Below, in pieces: positions 7,973 through 15,154 of a stretch of 16,149 nucleotides of DNA. The notes under the pieces were generated by a model. The model saw only the letters and a program-made list of their open reading frames with translations. It made no database searches and was not told the DNA's origin. The position numbers and the translations under genes were made by a program. Numbering within the stretch: position 1 is the first letter of the stretch; every line of letters starts with the position of its first letter. The stretch comes from Planctomycetota bacterium (lineage in GTDB: Bacteria; Planctomycetota; JAJSAM01): the NCBI GenBank assembly GCA_029932425.1, contig JAOZQC010000012.1:1-16149 (forward strand), given 5' to 3'.

Positions 7973-9652
7973 TCACAGAGTCACCGCCTGGTCCTCGGCG
8001 ACCGTGGCGGCCAGAACCTCGTCGAGCGTGGTTTTTCCATCGAAGACCTTGCGCACGCCGTCCTCGAGAAGGGTGACGAGCCCGCCCGAGATGCGGGCCT
8101 GCTCCCGGATCTCCAGGGTGGAGGCCCCCCGGAACGTGAGATCCCGCAGGGTGGAGTCCATCTCGAACAGCTCGAAGATCCCCGTCCGGCCCCGGTACCC
8201 GATGCCCTGGCAGGCCGGGCACCCCACCGCCCGGTAGATCGTCCTCCCCTCGAGCTGCTCCGGGGTGATCCCCGCGGCCCGGAGCTCGGCGGGCTCGGGG
8301 ACGTAGGGCTCCTTGCACTCGTCGCAGAGCACCCGCACCAGCCTCTGGGCCATCACCGCCATGACCGCGGTGGACACGAGGAAGCGCTTCACCCCCATGT
8401 CCACCAGCCGCGTGATGGCGGAGGGCGCGTCGTTCGTGTGCAGGGTGGAGAACACCAGGTGGCCGGTGAGCGCGGCCTGGATCGCGATCTCCGCGGTCTC
8501 CAGGTCGCGGATCTCGCCCACCAGGATGATGTCCGGGGCCTGCCGGAGCATGGACCGGAGGATCCGCGCGAACGTGAGGCCGATCTCCGCCCGCACGTTG
8601 CACTGGTTGACCCCCATGAGGTTGTACTCCACGGGGTTCTCGGCGGTGATGATCTTCACGTCCGGCCGGTTCAGCTCCCGGAGCGCCGCGTAGAGCGAGG
8701 TCGTCTTCCCGGACCCGGTGGGGCCCGTCACCAGGAAGATGCCGTTGGGCCGGCGGATCAGCTTCTCGAACCGCGCGTGGTCCGAGGCGTGGAACCCCAG
8801 CTCCCGGAGCGTCACGAGGCCCCGCTCGCGGTCCAGGATCCGCAGCACGAGGGACTCCCCGTGCCAGGCGGGCAGGGCCGAGACCCGGAAGTCGATCTCC
8901 CGGCCGTCCACCTCCATCCCGATGCGCCCGTCCTGGGGCCGGCGCCGCTCCGCCATGTCCATGCGGGACATGATCTTCAGCCGCGAGAGGACCGGCCCCT
9001 GGAGGGCCTTGGGGATCGACTGCACCTCCCGGCAATGGCCGTCGATCCGGTACCGCACCCGGACCCGGTCCACCAGGGGCTCCACGTGGATGTCCGAGGC
9101 CCGGGTGCGCACGGCCTCGCGGATCATCGAGTCCACGAGCCGGATCACCGGAGCGTCGTCCTCCGCCAGCTCCCCCCCCGAGGCCACCGCGGCCTCCGGC
9201 TTCTCCTCGGGTTCCTCCCCCGTGAAGCTCCACCAGGTGGCCAGGGCCTTCCGCACGCCGGCGGGGGTGGCGAGGGCGGGCCGCATGTCGAGGTCGAGCT
9301 TGAAGCGCAGATCGTCGAGAAGGAAGATCCGCTCCGGGTCGTCCAGCGCCACGATCACGTGGCCCGCCGCCTTCTTCACGGGCACGATGCGGTGCTCCCT
9401 CACCACGTCGGCGGGCAGCGCCTCCACCGCGGAGGCCGGGATGCGCCCCTTCTCCAGATCCACGAACGGCAACCCCATCTGGCGGCACAGGGCCCGCGTC
9501 ACCATCTTCTCGGTGGTGAACCCGAGCTCGATCAGGGCCTCCCCGATCCGGAGCTGGTTCTTCTTGGCGTGGACCAGGGCGCGGTGCACCTCCTCCTCGT
9601 TGACCGCCTCCATCGCCACCAGGATCTGACCGAGCTTCTGCTTTTCCGCCAT
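7973..9652 (-). CDS. pilB: Type IV pilus assembly ATPase, PilB-type (first copy)
   Basis: A 559-residue GspE/PilB-family ATPase counted from the ATG at 9652; a GTG two codons upstream (9658) is an equally possible start, and neither has a clear ribosome binding site. An MshEN-like tandem occupies about 6-58. Walker A GPTGSGKT is at 310-317 (K316), Walker B GEIRD has E380, and the His box STLHTND has H405. The zinc-site cysteines are C443, C446, C478 and C481. Two positions are unusual: the Asp box reads TAENPVEY (337-344) where the second paralogue has EDP, and Walker B is preceded by APD rather than DPD. It is the first gene of the minus-strand operon, 29 nt before pilT. The pilB-pilT adjacency is the known Geobacter-like order. 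A GspE role in type II secretion is less likely in this context. Confidence 0.92.
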   Translation of the reverse strand: MAEKQKLGQILVAMEAVNEEEVHRALVHAKKNQLRIGEALIELGFTTEKMVTRALCRQMGLPFVDLEKGRIPASAVEALPADVVREHRIVPVKKAAGHVIVALDDPERIFLLDDLRFKLDLDMRPALATPAGVRKALATWWSFTGEEPEEKPEAAVASGGELAEDDAPVIRLVDSMIREAVRTRASDIHVEPLVDRVRVRYRIDGHCREVQSIPKALQGPVLSRLKIMSRMDMAERRRPQDGRIGMEVDGREIDFRVSALPAWHGESLVLRILDRERGLVTLRELGFHASDHARFEKLIRRPNGIFLVTGPTGSGKTTSLYAALRELNRPDVKIITAENPVEYNLMGVNQCNVRAEIGLTFARILRSMLRQAPDIILVGEIRDLETAEIAIQAALTGHLVFSTLHTNDAPSAITRLVDMGVKRFLVSTAVMAVMAQRLVRVLCDECKEPYVPEPAELRAAGITPEQLEGRTIYRAVGCPACQGIGYRGRTGIFELFEMDSTLRDLTFRGASTLEIREQARISGGLVTLLEDGVRKVFDGKTTLDEVLAATVAEDQAVTL

Positions 9653-9669
9653 GGTCACCGATTCGACGA

Positions 9670-9690
9670 AGGGGGCGCCGCGCGCCCCCT
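9670..9690 (-). promoter_or_regulatory. Leader hairpin upstream of the first pilB
   Basis: A perfect 9-bp inverted repeat pairs AGGGGGCGC (9670-9678) with GCGCCCCCT (9682-9690) around a 3-nt loop, 11 nt upstream of the GTG start candidate. On the minus strand, the only purine-rich, Shine-Dalgarno-like stretch before the pilB start is GGGAGGGGG just at and inside this stem's 5' arm, too far from the start to serve directly. The fold may restrain translation or stabilise the message, or be fortuitous in GC-rich DNA. I found no convincing minus-strand promoter between here and the divergent lipoprotein gene. Confidence 0.4.
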
Positions 9691-9786
9691 CCCGTTCCCT
9701 TTCCCACGCCGTTCCGGAGCTTCGCCGCCTGACCGGCGGGCCCGGGAACCGATCCGCGCCTCCTCCCGCCGCCGCCTGCCATTGAT

Positions 9787-9814
9787 TTGCGATCCGGCCT
9801 ACCCTCGCTAGGAT
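9787..9814 (+). promoter_or_regulatory. Possible sigma70-type promoter for the lipoprotein-ppdK pair
   Basis: TTGCGA (9787-9792) and TAGGAT (9809-9814) are separated by 16 nt and match the bacterial -35 and -10 consensus at four and five of six positions. The stretch stands out as the most AT-rich in this intergenic region. Transcription would start near 9821, giving a leader of about 40 nt before the proposed ATG at 9862. The start site and the sigma factor are inferred, not shown. Confidence 0.4.
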
Positions 9815-9821
9815 ACCGGTT

Positions 9822-9842
9822 TCCCGCCGATTCGCGGCGGGA
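9822..9842 (+). promoter_or_regulatory. 8-bp dyad in the lipoprotein leader
   Basis: TCCCGCCG (9822-9829) pairs perfectly with CGGCGGGA (9835-9842) around the 5-nt loop ATTCG. It lies just after the predicted transcription start and about 9 nt before the GGAG ribosome binding site at 9852-9855. It could be an operator for a dimeric regulator or an RNA hairpin protecting the 5' end of the message. The sequence alone does not separate these. Confidence 0.4.
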
Positions 9843-9861
9843 TTCCAAGCCGGAGATGCTC

Positions 9862-10530
9862 ATGCCGACCCCGCGCGCGGCGCTCTTGCCCTGCCTCCTC
9901 CTGCTCGCGGCCTGTCCCGGCACGCGGTACCTCGTCCAGCCCCTCGACCGGGAGACCCCCGTGGAGGCGTTCCGGACCTTCCGGGCCGCGGTGCTGGCGG
10001 AGCGGCCGGACGTGATCTACGAGAGCTTCTCCGACGAGTTCAAGGAGAGCCTCGGCATCCCCGACTACCGCTCCTTCAAGGCCGGCTTCGAGACGAACCG
10101 CTCGCGATTCCGCGACCTGGCGAGGGTCATGGAAGAGGCCCGCCTCGCCGCCCCTCCCGTGGTGCGGACGGTGGAGGGCCGGCGCTTCGCGGTGATCACG
10201 CTCACCGCCCTGGGCCGCCGGGTGGACTTCCTCCTGGTGGACGTTCCCACGGCCCTGACGAAGCTCCGCCTCCCGGACTACGACGAGACGGCGGTGGCCG
10301 AACGGTACCTCTCCGGCCCGGATTTCTCCCCGCTCGTGCGGGTGGAGGATGGCACGATGCTCGTGGGCCCCGTCGACGTCTCGGAGACCGGGATCTCCCG
10401 GCCCGCGGAGGTCGTGGGTTTCCGGCTCTTCCACAAGTGGCTCCTGGCGGACATCCGCCGTCCCCTCCCGCCGGAGATCGAGGACCTCCTCGATCGCCTG
10501 AGGCGGGCCGGCGGACCCGGGGAGCCTTGA
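9862..10530 (+). CDS. Uncharacterised lipoprotein
   Basis: A 222-residue protein with a lipoprotein signal peptide: a short basic start (MPTPR), a Leu-rich core, and the lipobox LAAC with the acylated cysteine at residue 18. The mature part begins PGTRYLVQPLDRETPVEAFRTF and looks like a compact alpha/beta domain. It has helical segments in the first half, then strands around RRFAVITLTALGRRVDFLLV. An NTF2/SnoaL-like fold is conceivable but not demonstrated. I do not recognise the family and assign no function. The ATG at 9862 is preferred because GGAG at 9852-9855 is six bases upstream and the lipobox then falls in the right place. The frame is open to a TTG at 9787, but that would add a charged, implausible extension. 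ppdK follows after 25 nt, so the two are probably cotranscribed. Confidence 0.82.
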   Translation: MPTPRAALLPCLLLLAACPGTRYLVQPLDRETPVEAFRTFRAAVLAERPDVIYESFSDEFKESLGIPDYRSFKAGFETNRSRFRDLARVMEEARLAAPPVVRTVEGRRFAVITLTALGRRVDFLLVDVPTALTKLRLPDYDETAVAERYLSGPDFSPLVRVEDGTMLVGPVDVSETGISRPAEVVGFRLFHKWLLADIRRPLPPEIEDLLDRLRRAGGPGEP

Positions 10531-10555
10531 CCTCGATTCTCTATGGGAGCACGTG

Positions 10556-13183
10556 ATGAAGCGATACGTCTACGCCTTCGGCGGCGGCACGGCGGACGGC
10601 GACGCCACGATGAAGGAGATCCTCGGCGGGAAGGGCGCCAACCTGGCGGAGATGGCCCGGCTCGGCCTCCCCGTGCCTCCCGGCTTCACCATCAGCGCCG
10701 AGGTCTGCCGCTTCTACTACGAGAACGACCGCACCTATCCCGGCGAGCTCTGGGAGCAGGTGGACTCCGCCCTCGCCGCCCTGGAGGAGAAGACGGGTAA
10801 GAGGTTCGGCGACCCGGAGCGCCCTCTCCTCCTCTCCGTCCGATCCGGGGCCGCCGTCTCCATGCCCGGCATGATGGACACCGTCCTGAACCTCGGCCTG
10901 AACCGCGAGGTGGCGGAGGCCATGGCCCGGTCCTCGGGGAACGAGCGCTTCGTCTGGGACCTCTACCGCCGCCTCGTGAACATGTTCGGGGACGTGGTCA
11001 TGGGGGTGCAGCACCCGTTCTTCGAGACCGAGATCGAGAAGGCCAAGCGGGAGGCCGGGGTCGAGGCGGACACCGATCTCACCGCGGAGCACCTGAAGGC
11101 CCTCACGGAGCGGTACCTCGAGGTCTACCGCGACCACACCGGGGAGGAGTTCCCGGAGGACCCCCGGGAGCAGCTCCGGCGGGCCATCGACGCGGTGTTC
11201 GGGTCCTGGCGGACGGAACGCGCGGTGAAGTACCGCCAGATCCACCGCATCACCGGGCTCCTGGGCACCGCGGTGAACGTCCAGACCATGGTCTACGGGA
11301 ACCTCGGGGAGAACTCGGGCACGGGCGTGGCCTTCACCCGGGACCCCGCCACCGGAGAGAACGTCTTCTACGGCGAGTTCCTCATGAACGCCCAGGGCGA
11401 GGACGTGGTGGCCGGCATCCGGACCCCCCTCCCCATCGGGGAGCTCGGCCGGATCCTGCCCGAGTGCCACGCCCGGCTCCTCGAGATCCGCGAGATCCTG
11501 GAGAAGCACTACCGGGACGTGCAGGACCTCGAGTTCACCATCGAGGAGGGCACCCTCTACATCCTCCAGACGCGCACCGGCAAGCGCACGGCCCTGGCCT
11601 CCGTGAACATCGCCGTCGACATGGTCTCGGAGGGGATGATCGACCGGAAGACGGCGGTCCGGCGCGTCTCCCCGGACCAGCTCAACGATCTGCTCCACCC
11701 CATGTTCGACCCCCGGGCGGAGAGACACCCCATCGCCCGGGGGCTCGCCGCCTCGCCGGGCGCCGCGGTGGGCACGGTGGTCTTCGACGCCGCGGAGGCG
11801 GAGGAACGGGCCCGCCAGGGGGATTCCGTGATCCTCGTGCGCCAGGAGACCAGCCCCGAGGACATCGGGGGCATGAACGCCGCCGCCGGCATCCTCACCT
11901 CCCGGGGGGGCATGACCTCCCACGCGGCGGTGGTGGCGCGCGGCATGGGCAAGCCCTGCGTGGCCGGCTGCGCCGATCTCCAGGTGGACGCGGAGACGCG
12001 GACCGCCACCGTGGCGGGAGAGCCCGAGCCCCTCGTGGAGGGCGAGTGGATCAGCATCGACGGCACCACGGGCGAGGTGATGCGGGGGCGGCTCCCCACC
12101 ATCGCCCCCCGCCTGGGCGGCAAGGTCGACACCCTGCTCTCCTGGGCGGACGACTTCCGCCGCCTCGGGATCCGCACGAACGCGGACACCCCCGAGGACG
12201 CCCGGCGCGCCCGGGAGTTCGGGGCGGAGGGGATCGGGCTCTGCCGCACGGAGCACATGTTCTTCGGCGAGGACCGCATCCCCGCGGTGCGGGCGATGAT
12301 CCTGGCCGACGACGAGGCCGGGCGCCGCCGGGCCCTCGAGGAGCTCCTCCCCATGCAGCGCTCCGACTTCGAGGGGATCTTCACGGCCATGGACGGCCTG
12401 CCCGTGACGATCCGCCTCCTCGATCCCCCGCTGCACGAGTTCCTGCCCCTGGAGGAGGAGCAACAGCGGGAGATGGCGGAGAAGCTCTCCATCTCCGTGG
12501 AGCGCGTCCGCGAGAAGGTGGAGGCGCTGAAGGAGTTCAACCCCATGCTCGGCCACCGCGGCTGCCGCCTGGGCATCACCTACCCCGAGATCTACGAGAT
12601 GCAGGTCCGGGCCATCGGCGAGGCCGCCCGCAACGTCCTCCGGCGGGGCGTCTCCGTCTACCCGGAGATCATGATCCCCCTCGTGGGCACCGCGGAGGAG
12701 CTGCGCGTCCTCCGGGAGCTCACGGAGCGGGTCATGCAGCGGGTCTTCGAGACGGAGGGCATCGTCGATTACCTCGTGGGGACCATGATCGAGGTGCCGC
12801 GCGCGGCCCTGACGGCGGGGGAGATCGCCCGGCACGCGGACTTCTTCTCCTTCGGCACCAACGACCTCACCCAGATGACCTTCGGCTACAGCCGGGACGA
12901 CGCGGGCGTCTTCCTCCCCGCCTACGTGGAGCAGAAGATCCTTCCCGCGGATCCCTTCGTCACCCTCGACCGCGACGGGGTGGGCCTCCTGGTCCGCGCG
13001 GGGGTCAAGAAGGGACGCGAGGCCCGGCCCGGGCTCAAGGTGGGCATCTGCGGCGAGCACGGGGGCGACCCCGCGTCCATCGCCTTCTGCCACGAGGCGG
13101 AACTCGACTACGTCTCCTGCTCCCCCTACCGGGTGCCCATCGCCCGGCTGGCGGCGGCCCAGGCCGCCCTCGGGGAGGACTGA
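10556..13183 (+). CDS. ppdK: Pyruvate, phosphate dikinase
   Basis: An 875-residue enzyme interconverting ATP + pyruvate + phosphate and AMP + PEP + PPi in the cytoplasm. It can serve gluconeogenesis or PPi-linked glycolysis. The ATP-grasp domain (about 1-340) shows GGKGANLAEM and SVRSGAAVSMPGMMDTVLN (R96). The swivelling domain carries the phosphorylated H456 in GGMTSHAAVVARGMG. The PEP/pyruvate TIM barrel (about 520-875) shows GIGLCRTEHMF, LGHRGCRLG, SFGTNDLTQMTFGYSRDD and the catalytic C832 in CGEHGGDP. H456 and C832 fall within one residue of His455 and Cys831 of the Clostridium symbiosum enzyme, so length and layout are standard and the gene is intact. The ATG at 10556 is chosen over the GTG at 10553 because GGGAG at 10545-10549 is then six bases away. 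No PPDK regulatory protein gene is seen beside it. Confidence 0.98.
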   Translation: MKRYVYAFGGGTADGDATMKEILGGKGANLAEMARLGLPVPPGFTISAEVCRFYYENDRTYPGELWEQVDSALAALEEKTGKRFGDPERPLLLSVRSGAAVSMPGMMDTVLNLGLNREVAEAMARSSGNERFVWDLYRRLVNMFGDVVMGVQHPFFETEIEKAKREAGVEADTDLTAEHLKALTERYLEVYRDHTGEEFPEDPREQLRRAIDAVFGSWRTERAVKYRQIHRITGLLGTAVNVQTMVYGNLGENSGTGVAFTRDPATGENVFYGEFLMNAQGEDVVAGIRTPLPIGELGRILPECHARLLEIREILEKHYRDVQDLEFTIEEGTLYILQTRTGKRTALASVNIAVDMVSEGMIDRKTAVRRVSPDQLNDLLHPMFDPRAERHPIARGLAASPGAAVGTVVFDAAEAEERARQGDSVILVRQETSPEDIGGMNAAAGILTSRGGMTSHAAVVARGMGKPCVAGCADLQVDAETRTATVAGEPEPLVEGEWISIDGTTGEVMRGRLPTIAPRLGGKVDTLLSWADDFRRLGIRTNADTPEDARRAREFGAEGIGLCRTEHMFFGEDRIPAVRAMILADDEAGRRRALEELLPMQRSDFEGIFTAMDGLPVTIRLLDPPLHEFLPLEEEQQREMAEKLSISVERVREKVEALKEFNPMLGHRGCRLGITYPEIYEMQVRAIGEAARNVLRRGVSVYPEIMIPLVGTAEELRVLRELTERVMQRVFETEGIVDYLVGTMIEVPRAALTAGEIARHADFFSFGTNDLTQMTFGYSRDDAGVFLPAYVEQKILPADPFVTLDRDGVGLLVRAGVKKGREARPGLKVGICGEHGGDPASIAFCHEAELDYVSCSPYRVPIARLAAAQAALGED

Positions 13184-13185
13184 CC

Positions 13186-13198
13186 GGGCCCGGGGCCC
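13186..13198. terminator. Possible GC hairpin between convergent genes
   Basis: Only 18 nt separate the ppdK stop from the mlaD stop, and they contain GGGCC (13186-13190) pairing with GGCCC (13194-13198), overlapping a perfect 10-bp palindrome at 13191-13200. There is no T-run on either strand, so intrinsic termination is uncertain. The position between converging transcripts is the main argument for it. Confidence 0.3.
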
Positions 13199-13201
13199 CG
13201 C

Positions 13202-14311
13202 TCAGAAGCCCCCGAGCAGGATGCCCACGAAGGTGGAGAGCGGAGCGTTCTCCCGGGTCGTCTCCAGGAAGTCGTCGAGGGAGGCCACGGCCCGCCGCAG
13301 CTTCTCCGCCATCTCCTCGTCGGTGAGCAGCAGGCCGAGGACGTTGTCCGGGCGCGAGAGGCGGGCCGTGGCGTCCCGGAGGTTCGCCGCCGCCCGGTCC
13401 ACCGAGTCGAGCGCCCGGTCGAGCTTCTTCCAGGGCTCGTCGTCGCTGAGGAGGCGGCCCAGGCCGTGCTCCGGGGAGAGCCCGGCCGTCACCCGGTGGA
13501 GGTCCGCCACCACCGCCTTCGCCTCCTCGTAGAGGGAGGGGTCGTCGATCAGGCGGTGCAGCGTCCCCTTCGAGTCCCGGAGGCGCGCGAGCTCCGCCCT
13601 CAGGTCCGCCACCGCCCCGAGCACGTCGCTCTTGAGCTTCTCGTCGCTGGTGATCGCGCGCAGGAGCCCCCGCTCGTCGTTCAGCCGATCCGTGAACCGC
13701 CGGATCCCCGCGATCGCGGCCGGCAGGTCCTCCCTCGCCCCCGCGAGGACGGCGTCCAGGCTCGAGAGCGCGTCCTTCAGCCGGGCCGCGCTCTCCGGGT
13801 CGTTCAGGAGCAGGCCGATGACGTTGTCCCGGCGGCCGAGCTGCCGGTCGAGCCGCGAGACGATGCTCTCCACCTTCTCCGCCACCCTCCGGAACTCCTG
13901 CTCCGCCCCCTCCAGGGCCCCCCCGGTGTCCGTGCCGCGCTGGAGGGCGGAGAGGTCCATCCGGGCGGGCCCCTTCCCCCCGTCGATCCGGAGGACCCGG
14001 CCCCCCAGGAGGGAAGCGCTCGCCAGGGTGATCCTCGCGTCGGCGAAGAGCTCCGGGTCCTCCGCGCACTCCACCGTCACCCGGACCCGGCCCTTCCCCG
14101 GCTCCCGGCGGATCCGCCGCACCTTCCCGCTCCGCACCCCGTCGATCCACACCTCGTTCCCCACCTCGAGCCCCCCCACGTTCTCGAAGGCCACGGTGAG
14201 GGTGGGAGCCCCTCCCAGCCGGAACCCGGAGAGCATGATGGTGAACACCCCGAGGACCGCGAGCAGTCCGAAGAAGACGAGGCCCACGATGATGTCCCGC
14301 GACCGGTTCAT
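13202..14311 (-). CDS. mlaD: MCE-domain (MlaD-like) lipid-transport protein
   Basis: A 369-residue protein of the MlaD/MCE family, the periplasmic lipid-binding partner of MlaE-type permeases. An N-terminal anchor helix lies at about 7-28. The MCE domain (about 36-115) shows FENVGGLEVGNEVWIDGVRSGKV, typical of the family. The rest (about 135-355) is helical and contains roughly five ~35-45-residue repeats with a G-L-L-x-x-D signature (see findings). It ends in a hydrophobic tail, FVGILLGGF. MlaD of E. coli is about half this size, so this is the long form seen in many other diderms, where the helices may form a barrel or needle across the periplasm. The ATG at 14311 has AAGGAG six bases upstream and lies 20 nt after the mlaE stop. 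No mlaF, mlaB or mlaC is visible within the window. Confidence 0.9.
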   Translation of the reverse strand: MNRSRDIIVGLVFFGLLAVLGVFTIMLSGFRLGGAPTLTVAFENVGGLEVGNEVWIDGVRSGKVRRIRREPGKGRVRVTVECAEDPELFADARITLASASLLGGRVLRIDGGKGPARMDLSALQRGTDTGGALEGAEQEFRRVAEKVESIVSRLDRQLGRRDNVIGLLLNDPESAARLKDALSSLDAVLAGAREDLPAAIAGIRRFTDRLNDERGLLRAITSDEKLKSDVLGAVADLRAELARLRDSKGTLHRLIDDPSLYEEAKAVVADLHRVTAGLSPEHGLGRLLSDDEPWKKLDRALDSVDRAAANLRDATARLSRPDNVLGLLLTDEEMAEKLRRAVASLDDFLETTRENAPLSTFVGILLGGF

Positions 14312-14331
14312 GTCCGTCTCCTTCTTCCCCG

Positions 14332-15129
14332 TCAGCGATAGAAGAACGAGGTCATCATGTACCCGAAGATGAGGATGAGGAGGATCGACACCACCACCGT
14401 GCGCCTCACCGCCCGGCCCACGCCCAGGGCCCCGCCCCCGGCCATGAGCCCCTGGGCGCAGGCCACGGTGGAGATGAGCCCTCCGAACACCAGGGCCTTC
14501 ACGAGCCCGGTGTAGACGTTCTTGGGCAGGAGGCCGAGGAAGGTCCGTCCCTCCAGCGTGGTGCGCACGGTGTCGAAGTACCGGTGGAAGGGGACCCCGA
14601 GCTGCGTGTAGGCCACGAGCCCCCCCCCGCCGATCCCCACCAGGTCCACCCATGCCGTGAGGGCGAAGGTCATGAGGACCATGGCCACCAGCCGGGGCAT
14701 GACCAGCATGCGCACGGGATCGATGGACATGACCTCCAGCGCGTCGATCTCCTCCGAGACCTTCATGGTCCCGATCTCGGCGGCGATGGTGGAGCCCACC
14801 ATGGCGGTGACGATGATGGCGGTGAGCATGGGGCCCATCTCCCGGCACATGCTCGCGGCCACCACGATGCCGATCGTGCCCGCCTGCCCCACCTTCTTCA
14901 GCTCGATGCCCCCCTGCAGGGCCAGGATCATCCCCGTGAAGAGGCCCACCACCGTGGTGACCCCCAGGGCCTTGACGCCGCAGAAGTACATCTGCTCCAC
15001 GATGGACCGGGCCGAGCGCGGGCGGAGCAGGCCGCCGGGGACGAGGAGGACCGCCTGCCCCAGGATCCGCAAGGTCCGGCCCGCCCGGCAGGCCGCCGCC
15101 AGGATCCCGCGGCCGGTTCTCCGGATCAT
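14332..15129 (-). CDS. mlaE: MlaE-type ABC permease
   Basis: A 265-residue integral membrane protein of the MlaE family, the permease of MCE-type lipid (phospholipid or sterol) transporters in the inner membrane. Hydrophobic segments lie at about 55-74, 85-118, 140-176, 205-228 and 245-262. The family core is present: REMGPMLTAIIVTAMVG at 96-112 followed by AAEIGTMKVSEEIDALE at 116-132, which contacts the ATPase. Length is typical. The ATG at 15129 is preceded by GGAGGAGGAG, an excellent ribosome binding site. It follows the WPL-repeat gene by 25 nt and precedes the MCE gene by 20 nt. The cognate MlaF ATPase must be encoded upstream of the window or elsewhere, since the complex cannot work without it. 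Direction of transport is not shown by the sequence. Confidence 0.95.
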   Translation of the reverse strand: MIRRTGRGILAAACRAGRTLRILGQAVLLVPGGLLRPRSARSIVEQMYFCGVKALGVTTVVGLFTGMILALQGGIELKKVGQAGTIGIVVAASMCREMGPMLTAIIVTAMVGSTIAAEIGTMKVSEEIDALEVMSIDPVRMLVMPRLVAMVLMTFALTAWVDLVGIGGGGLVAYTQLGVPFHRYFDTVRTTLEGRTFLGLLPKNVYTGLVKALVFGGLISTVACAQGLMAGGGALGVGRAVRRTVVVSILLILIFGYMMTSFFYR

Positions 15130-15154
15130 GCGCTCCTCCTCCTCCGCAGCACGG

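Noticed and set aside
9700..9860. Search for a sigma54-type or sigma70-type promoter for the pilus operon on the minus strand
   Set aside because: No TGGCAC-N5-TTGC or well-spaced -35/-10 pair was found; the promoter may be of an unfamiliar type.
9787..9861. Longer lipoprotein start at a TTG
   Set aside because: It would place a charged 25-residue extension before the signal peptide and overlap the predicted promoter; the ATG at 9862 has a proper ribosome binding site.
7944..9923. Minus-strand open frame extending pilT upstream
   Set aside because: It lies in another frame of the first pilB gene, is Gly/Arg/Pro-rich, and pilT has its own GTG and ribosome binding site at 7943.
10541..13093. 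850-residue open frame antisense to ppdK
   Set aside because: The translation is His/Asp/Gly/Leu-rich without motifs, while the opposite strand encodes a textbook PPDK with all catalytic residues.
11464..13326. 620-residue plus-strand frame inside ppdK running past its stop
   Set aside because: Arg/Gly/Pro-rich shadow of ppdK with no motif.
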